The notes beneath the pieces are model-generated. The model searched no databases. It worked only from the letters and a program-made list of their open reading frames with translations, and was not told the origin of the DNA. 12,829 nucleotides of DNA from Sulfuritalea sp. (GTDB lineage: Bacteria > Pseudomonadota > Gammaproteobacteria > Burkholderiales > Rhodocyclaceae): positions 1-12,829 of the forward strand of contig JAIPCS010000093.1 of assembly GCA_021738105.1 (NCBI GenBank). Direction: 5' to 3'. Positions within the stretch are counted from its first letter, which is position 1, and each line of letters opens with the position of its first letter. Of this stretch, positions 7,075-12,829 are shown one piece after another. Both the position numbers and the translations under genes were made by a program.

Positions 7075-8715
7075 ATGCTCCGACGAGAAAGAATGTCGGC
7101 CGTCGATACGGCCTGGCTGAGAATGGATCGCCCGACGAACCTGATGATGATTGTCGGCGTCATGGTGTTCAAGCAACGGATGGACTTCGACCGGCTGCGC
7201 AATACGATTGAAACACGCATGGTCGGACGCTATCGTCGTTTTCGCCAATGTGCCGTTCAGGAGGTCACCGGCGCCTTTTGGCAGGACGACCCGGACTTTG
7301 ATCTTGATGCGCATCTGAAGCGCCGTGCACTTCCGGCCAAGGCCGGAAAGAAGGAATTGCAGGCACTGGCCAGCGAACTTGCCGTGCAACCGCTGAACCC
7401 CGGCAAGCCCTTGTGGCGCTTTGATCTCATCGAGGACTATGAAGGTGGTTCGGCGATGGTCGTACGCATCCACCACAGCATTGCGGATGGCATTGCACTG
7501 GTCGGCGTGGTTCTTTCGCTGACAGACCTGTCGCCAACCGCCAAGGCCGAAGCAACCTTCGTTCCGGAATTCGATGCGGACGACAGCGACGAGATACCGA
7601 CGGGTCTTATCGAAACCCTGGCCCAGACGCTCACCTCGGTCGTCAGCAAGGGAACCGATATGGGGGGCAAGGCCCTGGATCTGGCATCCGATCGCGATCG
7701 CCTCGCCACCTACGGCATGCATGGCCTCGGCCTGCTGACCGAGTTGGCCAAACTGCTCGCCATGCCGTCCGATTCACCGACCAGCCTCAAAGGAAAGACC
7801 AGCACCGTAAAACGTGTCGCATGGTCAAATCCGATTCCTCTGGCCGAGGTGAAAGCCCTGGGCAAGGCACTCGGCTGTTCGGTCAATGACATTCTGCTTT
7901 CCGCGGTAGCGGGCGCCTTCCGTGCCTACTTTCTGCAAAAGGGCGAATCGGTACGCGATGTGGAAGTGCGCGGCATGATTCCCGTCAATCTGCGTTCGGC
8001 AAAAGACGAAGGCACGCTGGGCAACCGTTTCGGACTCGGCACACTGCTGCTGCCCCTGCATGAAGGCAATCCCTTTGCGCGCTTGTTTCTGGTGCGCGAG
8101 CGCATGAATGATCTCAAGGGCTCGTATCAGCCGCCACTCACATTGGGCATACTCGCCGCAGTCGGTGTCGCACCGAAAATTGTGCAGCAGCAGTTTCTGG
8201 ATATCCTCGCCGCCAAAGCCAGTACCGTGATGACCAACGTACCTGGACCCAAGCAGCCCTTGTATCTGGCCGGCTCAAAGCTTGATCAGTGCATGTTCTG
8301 GGTGCCGCAGTCAGGCGACATCGGGATTGGCGTATCGATCCTGAGCTACAACGACAGCGTCCAGTTCAGCCTGATTACAGACCGCCACTTCGTGCCCGAC
8401 CCGGAAACCATCACACCGCTATTTGCCGTTGAGTTCGAGAAGATGATGCTGGCGTTGCTGATGCTTGACTGGGAAGTGCCGTTCGATGCGGCGCAAGTCG
8501 AGCAAGCTCTCTTCGGCAAGCAGTTGCCGCCACCACTCAGTGCCGAGAAAGCATCGAATTCAGCCGTAAAAAAGCACCGGGGCAGCGCACCTCAAGCGCG
8601 AGCGCGGACTAAATCCGCGAAAGCACCACGCGCCAAGCCCGCCACCGCTGACACGCCGGCACCAGAAGCGGCGCCGATCATCAGAGTTCCGAAACGCTTT
8701 CGCAAACTGGCCTGA
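7075..8715 (+). CDS. Wax ester synthase / acyl-CoA:diacylglycerol acyltransferase (WS/DGAT)
   Basis: Acyltransferase that joins acyl-CoA to a long-chain alcohol (wax ester) or diacylglycerol (triacylglycerol), usually at the inner membrane or granule surface. The 546-residue protein shows the family start MSAVDTAWLRMDRPTN (7-22), PLNPGKPLWRF (106-116) and the catalytic HHSIADG (133-139; the second His is the general base). NDILLSAVAGAFR (271-283), GNRFG (316-320) and TNVPGP (387-392) follow. Typical members have about 450-480 residues. The excess here is mainly a C-terminal tail (about 485-546) rich in Ala, Lys, Arg and Pro, unlike the catalytic domain. Start at 7075 is chosen for its GAGG; the ATG at 7093 is a fair alternative. 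It ends 3 bp from the convergent TPR-like gene. Partners nearby are ACBP and an alcohol-forming acyl-CoA reductase, which favours wax ester synthesis. Confidence 0.93.
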   Translation: MLRRERMSAVDTAWLRMDRPTNLMMIVGVMVFKQRMDFDRLRNTIETRMVGRYRRFRQCAVQEVTGAFWQDDPDFDLDAHLKRRALPAKAGKKELQALASELAVQPLNPGKPLWRFDLIEDYEGGSAMVVRIHHSIADGIALVGVVLSLTDLSPTAKAEATFVPEFDADDSDEIPTGLIETLAQTLTSVVSKGTDMGGKALDLASDRDRLATYGMHGLGLLTELAKLLAMPSDSPTSLKGKTSTVKRVAWSNPIPLAEVKALGKALGCSVNDILLSAVAGAFRAYFLQKGESVRDVEVRGMIPVNLRSAKDEGTLGNRFGLGTLLLPLHEGNPFARLFLVRERMNDLKGSYQPPLTLGILAAVGVAPKIVQQQFLDILAAKASTVMTNVPGPKQPLYLAGSKLDQCMFWVPQSGDIGIGVSILSYNDSVQFSLITDRHFVPDPETITPLFAVEFEKMMLALLMLDWEVPFDAAQVEQALFGKQLPPPLSAEKASNSAVKKHRGSAPQARARTKSAKAPRAKPATADTPAPEAAPIIRVPKRFRKLA

Positions 8716-8718
8716 GGT

Positions 8719-9501
8719 TCAGTCCTCAAACTCGGATTTGGCGAGTTCGACATCGAGGCGCTCCATGGCGTCGACCGGATTCGCCGCCGCCGCCTTTTCG
8801 TAGAGCTTGACCGCCTCATTCATCTTCTTGTCGCCAAACAGCATGACCAGCGCATTGGCGTATTCAATGCAGCCTATCGCTGAGTCCGGCGCCAGCTTCA
8901 GAGATGTGTCGAAGTGCTTGGTGGAGAGATCCTTGCTCGCGCCATAAGTCAGCTTACCAACCATCGAGCCGACCTTGTCGACAACCTCGGCGTGATAAGC
9001 GCCCAGCGCGCTATGTGCGTCCGCATGCTTGGCATCTAGCTTCAACGCGGTTTCCAGTGCATTCTTGATTTTGCCGCCCAGCCCCTGCGTCAAGGCCTTG
9101 ATGACTGAAATACCCTGGCTGTATCGACCGAGCGCGTAAGCTTGAATGTAATAAGCGTTAGCGTTCTTCGACTGCGCATGCTGCAGTTCTTCACAACGCT
9201 CTGAGATTTCCTGGAACAACACAAGCTTCTTCTTCTCGTCGGTTTCCAGGTAATTGCCGTAAATCATGGCCGCCTTGTTGGCCGCGTTGTAGCCATCGAT
9301 ACCGGCCGCCAGACCCGTATCGAAGGCTTTCTGGAATTCGCCCTGATGATACAAACGCCATGCCTCCTGAACCTCGGCATCACCCGGGAAAGGCTCCCGA
9401 TCGCCCCGATGCAGCCGATCCCAATTCTTCTTCAGCGCGGCGCCCGAATATACAAACGACTTGTCCGCATACGGAAATTTTTTCCAGGCCGACTTTGCCA
9501 T
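8719..9501 (-). CDS. TPR-like protein of unknown function
   Basis: Soluble protein of 260 residues with no signal peptide or membrane helix. It is mostly helical, with TPR-like repeats most visible in the second half: ALETALKLDAKHADAHSALGAYH (148-170), KHFDTSLKLAPDSAIGCIEYANALVML (195-221) and EAVKLYEKAAAANPVDAMERLD (229-250). The GxxxGKLTYGASK stretch (178-190) and overall pattern recall the TPR family related to the eukaryotic regulator of microtubule dynamics (RMD) proteins; this is from memory and tentative. The AGGAGAGG a few bases upstream is a strong ribosome site. It lies 21 bp after the PhaD-like regulator on the same strand, so it is probably cotranscribed with the regulator and perhaps the phasin. 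A scaffold role in granule formation is conceivable but unproven. Confidence 0.75.
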   Translation of the reverse strand: MAKSAWKKFPYADKSFVYSGAALKKNWDRLHRGDREPFPGDAEVQEAWRLYHQGEFQKAFDTGLAAGIDGYNAANKAAMIYGNYLETDEKKKLVLFQEISERCEELQHAQSKNANAYYIQAYALGRYSQGISVIKALTQGLGGKIKNALETALKLDAKHADAHSALGAYHAEVVDKVGSMVGKLTYGASKDLSTKHFDTSLKLAPDSAIGCIEYANALVMLFGDKKMNEAVKLYEKAAAANPVDAMERLDVELAKSEFED

Positions 9502-9522
9502 GCTGCCTCTCCTCTCAAGTGA

Positions 9523-10170
9523 TCAGACTGTTAGATAATCTTTTGACAATTCGTCAAACAATTTGCGCGAACGTCCCACCAGGTAGGGCGCCGCAAGCGC
9601 CATGACCTGAAACGCACCGCGTGTCAGACTCTCGTTGCCGATTTTTTTGCGTGGGTCACTGACGAATTCGAACGATAACCAATAGGTGGCCACCACGGTC
9701 ATGTTCAACGCCAGCGCCTGAATCTCTGGAGTGCTTGCCTTCATGTCGCCGGTGGCCACCAGCCCCCTGCAAATCGCCGCGGCCGTTTGAACCTTGTGCG
9801 CCACAATGCGTTTGAAGTGAATTTCCAGATGCCGGTTGCGCGACAAGAGTTCGTTGATATCGCGGTAGAGAAAACGAAACTTCCAGATACCCTCGAATAT
9901 CAGGTGCAGGAACAGCCAGATATCTTCTACGTTCGGGGCGCGCCGCACCGGCGCGGCCAGTGTTTCTTCTATTTCCCGCTCGAAATCGGCAAACAGGGAC
10001 TCGATGATCTCGTCCTTGTTGTGAAAATGGTAATAGAGATTGCCGGGGCTGATTCCCATCTCGTCCGAAATCAGCTGTGTGGTGACATTCGGCTCACCGA
10101 AATCATTGAACAACACCAAGGATGTTTCAAGGATGCGCTCTCGCGTGCGGCGCTTCGGTTTTTTCTCCAT
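9523..10170 (-). CDS. TetR family transcriptional regulator, PhaD-like
   Basis: DNA-binding regulator of 215 residues. The N-terminal TetR domain is clear: RRTRERILETSLVLFNDFGE (7-26), a helix-turn-helix around 30-55 with ISDEMGISPGNLYYHFHNKDE, then LFADFEREI. The C-terminal ligand domain contains DIWLFLHLIFEG (83-94), RFLYRDINELLSRN (99-112) and FQVMALAAPYL (187-197). This closely recalls Pseudomonas PhaD, the TetR-type regulator of polyhydroxyalkanoate and phasin genes, including the FN..GEPNV.T and WLFLHLI segments; the comparison is from memory. The ribosome site is weak (GGGTGA). It lies downstream of a phasin gene on the same strand and 21 bp before the TPR-like gene. It plausibly senses an acyl-CoA or other lipid intermediate and controls this locus, perhaps through the inverted repeats upstream of the phasin or the wax synthase. 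Confidence 0.9.
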   Translation of the reverse strand: MEKKPKRRTRERILETSLVLFNDFGEPNVTTQLISDEMGISPGNLYYHFHNKDEIIESLFADFEREIEETLAAPVRRAPNVEDIWLFLHLIFEGIWKFRFLYRDINELLSRNRHLEIHFKRIVAHKVQTAAAICRGLVATGDMKASTPEIQALALNMTVVATYWLSFEFVSDPRKKIGNESLTRGAFQVMALAAPYLVGRSRKLFDELSKDYLTV

Positions 10171-10239
10171 CAGTCACCCGTCTCGACCATTCCTGCGAGG
10201 ATAGCAGAAACCCTCGTGTCCACTGTCATCAGCAGGGAA

Positions 10240-10356
10240 TCAGGCGGCATGTGATCCCATGCGCTTCAGTGTCAGATTCAGATCGTCCAGTGCGTATAAC
10301 GGAGTCGATGCCGTCAGCACCATGGAGCGAGCCCGACGACGTTTCAGCCGGGTCAT
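10240..10356 (-). CDS. Possible small ORF B (38 aa), in frame with ORF A after one TGA
   Basis: Hypothetical peptide of 38 residues starting MTRLKRRRARS, with a basic N-terminus followed by ALDDLNLTLKRMGSHAA. Its ATG follows directly on the TGA of ORF A with no spacing and in the same frame, so it could be made by termination-reinitiation or be the second half of a broken or read-through gene. It ends 69 bp before the PhaD-like regulator. No family is recognised. No Shine-Dalgarno is independent of ORF A. Confidence 0.3.
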   Translation of the reverse strand: MTRLKRRRARSMVLTASTPLYALDDLNLTLKRMGSHAA

Positions 10357-10476
10357 TCATCGCTCTAGCGAACGATACGGATCGACCAGACCGGAAAGAG
10401 AGAGCAGTCTCTTGAGAAAATCGTTGATCCCTGCCAGCGCTAGTGCCATCCGCAGCTTCTGGTCTGCCGGCTTCAT
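10357..10476 (-). CDS. Possible small ORF A (39 aa) downstream of the phasin
   Basis: Hypothetical peptide of 39 residues starting MKPADQKLRMALALAGINDF and ending in LVDPYRSLER. It is leucine-rich and would form an amphipathic helix. GGAG lies 9 nt before the ATG, and an in-frame TGA lies 10 codons upstream of it. It is 52 bp after the phasin stop on the same strand, within a 358-bp stretch that otherwise holds no recognisable gene. Composition looks more protein-like than the Arg/Ser/Gly-rich overlapping frame. It may be a real small protein, or the first half of a 78-residue gene interrupted by TGA at 10357-10359. No family is recognised. Confidence 0.35.
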   Translation of the reverse strand: MKPADQKLRMALALAGINDFLKRLLSLSGLVDPYRSLER

Positions 10477-10528
10477 GTCTGAACACTCCGCCGGCAACCA
10501 TCAGCCCGATGTCATGGTTTTGCGCGAA

Positions 10529-11005
10529 TCAGGATGCCGCCTTGGTTGCGGTTTTCGCCGCAGGTTTACGTGCTGGACGGCTTGCCGGCTTGGCAGCGGC
10601 TTTTGGCTTGGCCGGTTTGGCGGCGCCATTCAGTTTTGTCACTTCGGCCTTCAACTCGGCAACTCGTTTGGCCAACGCATCGACATCGGCCTTGGTCGGT
10701 ACGCCAAGGCTGTTCAGGGAACGCGCGACGCGATTCTCGAATACCTGCTCAAGCTTGTCCCAGGTGCCGGTCGCCTTGGCTGCCATATCGGTAACCTTGT
10801 CTTCGGCCACTTTACGGGTCCTCTTCTGGATCGACTCGCCTTCGCGAACCAATGCGTCGAACACCTTGTTGCCTTCCTGCTGTGCCTTGGCAAACGCCCC
10901 AAGGCCTGCCAGCCAGATCTGTTGCGCCGACTCGCGGATAGTGGCGGAAAGCTGGCCGTCCTGGCCGGCTGACTTAAGTTTCTTACTTACAAGTTTCTTT
11001 ACCAT
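10529..11005 (-). CDS. Phasin, PhaF/PhaI-type granule-associated protein
   Basis: Lipid-granule surface protein of 158 residues. The phasin core is clear: QQIWLAGLGAFAKAQQEGNKVF (28-49), LVREGESIQKRTRK (52-65), the ENRVARSLNSLGVPTKADVDAL segment (90-111) and a coiled coil (about 105-126) as in Pseudomonas PhaI/PhaF. The C-terminus (about 128-158) is an Ala/Lys/Pro repeat tail, like the histone-like tail by which PhaF binds DNA and partitions granules. The open frame runs 72 codons further upstream, but the ATG at 11005 is chosen because AGGAG lies 6 nt before it and the MVKKLVSKK start fits the family. It is divergent from the acyl-CoA reductase. No PHA synthase is in the window, so it may coat wax ester or PHA granules; which one cannot be decided here. 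Confidence 0.9.
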   Translation of the reverse strand: MVKKLVSKKLKSAGQDGQLSATIRESAQQIWLAGLGAFAKAQQEGNKVFDALVREGESIQKRTRKVAEDKVTDMAAKATGTWDKLEQVFENRVARSLNSLGVPTKADVDALAKRVAELKAEVTKLNGAAKPAKPKAAAKPASRPARKPAAKTATKAAS

Positions 11006-11009
11006 GACA

Positions 11010-11016
11010 CTCTCCT
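11010..11016 (-). promoter_or_regulatory. Ribosome binding site that sets the phasin start
   Basis: AGGAGAG on the minus strand ends 4 nt before the ATG at 11005 (its AGGAG core is 6 nt away). It rules in favour of this start over the 72-codon longer frame, which crosses the divergent promoter region. Confidence 0.65.
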
Positions 11017-11054
11017 GAATGATTGAATTCCGATGCCTCGTCGGCGAGACAGCA

Positions 11055-11071
11055 GCAGACGCTGTGTCTGC
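11055..11071. repeat. Inverted repeat, candidate operator between phasin and acyl-CoA reductase genes
   Basis: A 17-bp element with perfect 6-base arms GCAGAC and GTCTGC around GCTGT. It lies 50 bp before the phasin start and 150 bp before the reductase start, in the 215-bp divergent region. Size and symmetry fit a TetR-type operator, and a TetR gene lies downstream of the phasin. An overlapping pairing ACAGC/GCTGT is also possible. Binding is not shown. Confidence 0.35.
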
Positions 11072-11220
11072 CATGAGGTGAAGTCTAGCGATATGTATTA
11101 GAGAGGTCACACTAAAGTCCTGGGTGAAACCCTCTAGATCTCCCGGCTTCTGTATCATTCGCAACGGATGCCGCTGGTAGGGACCATGGGCACGAATCGA
11201 AAAAATGCGAGGAGGCTGCA

Positions 11221-12829
11221 ATGATTTATTTTGTCACCGGTGCGACAGGGTTCATTGGCAAACGACTGGTTGCCAGGCTGCTTGAGAAGCCGGCCGCCAA
11301 GGTTTACTTCCTCACCCGCGACAAATCTCCCGAGCGTCTCGCAGCACTCCATGACTACTGGAAGACTGACTCAAGCCGCGCCATCCCCATCGTCGGCGAC
11401 CTGCTGCAACCGAACCTCGGCGTCGGAAAAGCCGACATCAAAAAGCTCAAGGGCAAGGTCAACCACGTGTTTCATCTGGCTGCCGTGTATGACCTCGGTG
11501 CCAGTGCCGAATCTCAGATGGCGGCAAATGTCGAAGGCACCCGCAATACGGTGGAACTGGCGCATCAAGTCGAAGCCGGCTGCTTTCACCACGTCAGTTC
11601 GATCGCTGCGGCCGGTCTGTTCGAAGGCATCTTTCGTGAAGACATGTTTGACGAAGCGGAGAACCTCGAGCATCCCTACTTCGGTTCCAAGCACGAGTCC
11701 GAGAAAGTCGTGCGCAAGGAATGCAAGCGACCCTGGCGGGTCTATCGTCCCGGTGTGGTGGTCGGCGATTCACGCACCGGCGAGATGGACAAGATTGATG
11801 GCCCCTACTACTTCTTCAAACTGATCCAGAAGATGCGCAAGCTGATGCCGGCGTGGATGCCCGCAATCGGCCTCGAAGGCGGTCGCATCAACATCGTGCC
11901 GGTGGACTACGTGGTCGACGCCATGTACTTCCTTGCCCACAAGAAGGGCCTCGACAAGCGTACCTTCCACCTGACCGATCCGCATCCGCGCCGCGTTGGC
12001 GACGTACTCAATATTTTCTCGCGTGCCGGTCACGCACCGGAAATGGCCATGCGCGTCAACGCCGCTCTTTTCGGCTTTATCCCTCGTGGCGTCAAAAAGA
12101 GCCTGATGGCGCTGACGCCGGTGCGGCGTATTCGCAACGCGGTAATGAAGGATCTCGGCCTGCCTGAAGATATCCTGCAGTTCGTCAATTATCCGACCCG
12201 CTTCGACAATCGTGAAACGGAGAAGGCGCTGGCAGGGTCCGGCATCAGCGTGCCGAAACTGGAGGACTACGCCTGGAAACTGTGGGACTACTGGGAGCGT
12301 CGCCTTGACCCCGACCTGTTCGTCGACCGCAGCCTGAAGGGCCGCGTCGCAGGCAAAGTGGTGTTGATCACCGGCGGTTCGTCCGGCATTGGCAAGGCGG
12401 CCGCATTCAAGCTGGCCGAGGCCGGCGCCATCACCATCATCGTCGCCCGCGACATGGAAAAGATCAATGAAACCCTGGCCGAAGCCAAATCCCGTGGCCT
12501 CAAGATGATTGCCTATTCGGCCGATGTGGGCGATGAAGCGCAGTGCGCCGAACTGATGGCCAAGCTCAACGACAAGCACGGTGGTGTCGACATCCTGGTG
12601 AACAACGCCGGACGTTCGATCCGGCGCGGCATCGAGACCTCCTATGACCGCTTCCACGATTTCGAGCGGACCATGCAGGTGAACTACTTCGGTTCCCTGC
12701 GCCTGACGCTGGGCGTGCTGCCTGGAATGACGGCAAAGCGCGCGGGCCATGTCATCAACATCTCATCGATCGGTGTGCTGACCAACGCACCGCGCTTCTC
12801 GGCCTATGTCGCCTCCAAGGCTGCGCTCG
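11221..12829 (+). CDS. Alcohol-forming fatty acyl-CoA reductase, two-module SDR (3' end outside window)
   Basis: Reduces long-chain acyl-CoA with NADPH through the aldehyde to the fatty alcohol, the alcohol donor for wax esters. 536 residues are visible of an expected 660 or so. Module 1 (about 1-360) is an extended SDR: VTGATGFIG (5-13), VFHLAAVYDLGA, HHVSSIAAAGLF, Y153xxxK157 and YRPGVVVG. Module 2 (from about 372) is a classical SDR: TGGSSGIG (384-391), NNAG (461-464), S516, Y529 and K533. The order and many segments (GEMDKIDGPYYFFK, NYPTRFD, SIRR, FHDFERTMQ) match, from memory, the Marinobacter enzyme Maqu_2507. GAGGAGG at 11209-11215 fixes the start. It is divergent from the phasin and close to WS/DGAT and ACBP, giving the core wax ester enzymes in one locus. 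A TATCAT at 11152-11157 could be a -10 box. Confidence 0.93.
   Translation, partial: MIYFVTGATGFIGKRLVARLLEKPAAKVYFLTRDKSPERLAALHDYWKTDSSRAIPIVGDLLQPNLGVGKADIKKLKGKVNHVFHLAAVYDLGASAESQMAANVEGTRNTVELAHQVEAGCFHHVSSIAAAGLFEGIFREDMFDEAENLEHPYFGSKHESEKVVRKECKRPWRVYRPGVVVGDSRTGEMDKIDGPYYFFKLIQKMRKLMPAWMPAIGLEGGRINIVPVDYVVDAMYFLAHKKGLDKRTFHLTDPHPRRVGDVLNIFSRAGHAPEMAMRVNAALFGFIPRGVKKSLMALTPVRRIRNAVMKDLGLPEDILQFVNYPTRFDNRETEKALAGSGISVPKLEDYAWKLWDYWERRLDPDLFVDRSLKGRVAGKVVLITGGSSGIGKAAAFKLAEAGAITIIVARDMEKINETLAEAKSRGLKMIAYSADVGDEAQCAELMAKLNDKHGGVDILVNNAGRSIRRGIETSYDRFHDFERTMQVNYFGSLRLTLGVLPGMTAKRAGHVINISSIGVLTNAPRFSAYVASKAAL

Noticed and set aside
10196..10216. CGAGG...CCTCG inverted repeat upstream of the PhaD-like regulator
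   Set aside because: Only five paired bases with an 11-base loop; not distinguishable from chance.
10229..10501. 90-codon minus-strand frame over the two tiny ORFs
   Set aside because: It is Arg/Ser/Gly-rich and low in hydrophobic residues, typical of a shadow frame. The overlapping frame with the two small ORFs looks more like protein, though neither is proven.
11770..12750. 326-codon minus-strand frame inside the acyl-CoA reductase
   Set aside because: It is antisense to both SDR modules, His/Gln/Val-rich with no recognised domain, and has no plausible context.

Overview
The window reads as a piece of a GC-rich proteobacterial chromosome. A gammaproteobacterium is my best guess, because the fatty acyl reductase and wax synthase resemble those of marine wax-ester producers such as Marinobacter. 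That is judged from remembered protein resemblance only. No tRNA, rRNA, CRISPR array, insertion sequence or phage gene was seen. Eleven genes of recognisable family are present, plus a pair of tiny ORFs. The first and last genes are cut by the window edges.

Region 1 (1-3418) is low-molecular-weight thiol metabolism. The 3' part of glutathione reductase (gor) overlaps egtD by 4 bp, and egtB follows 24 bp later. EgtD and EgtB make hercynine and then its sulfoxide conjugate on the way to ergothioneine. A convergent DUF427 gene shares a CTAG stop-codon palindrome with egtB.

Region 2 (3419-6647) is envelope, metal and signalling. It holds a secreted four-cysteine DUF2282 protein (bufferin/GigA type), followed directly by a DoxX membrane protein. 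The modifying enzymes that usually lie between them (DUF692 and DUF2063) are absent. Next comes a membrane-bound HAMP-GGDEF-EAL protein whose GGDEF site is degenerate and whose EAL site looks intact, so it is probably a c-di-GMP phosphodiesterase.

Region 3 (6695-12829) is a neutral-lipid storage locus. It contains an acyl-CoA-binding protein and, divergent from it, a wax ester synthase/diacylglycerol acyltransferase with a long basic C-terminal tail. A leftward set follows: phasin, two tiny in-frame ORFs, a PhaD-like TetR regulator and a TPR-like protein. Divergent from the phasin is a two-module alcohol-forming fatty acyl-CoA reductase, cut by the window end. Together these could carry and deliver acyl-CoA, reduce it to fatty alcohol, esterify alcohol with acyl-CoA, coat the granules and control the process. 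The two divergent intergenic regions each hold a short perfect inverted repeat that could be an operator. The least explained pieces are the enzyme-less bufferin pair, the two tiny ORFs split by one TGA, and the TPR-like protein tied to lipid storage.
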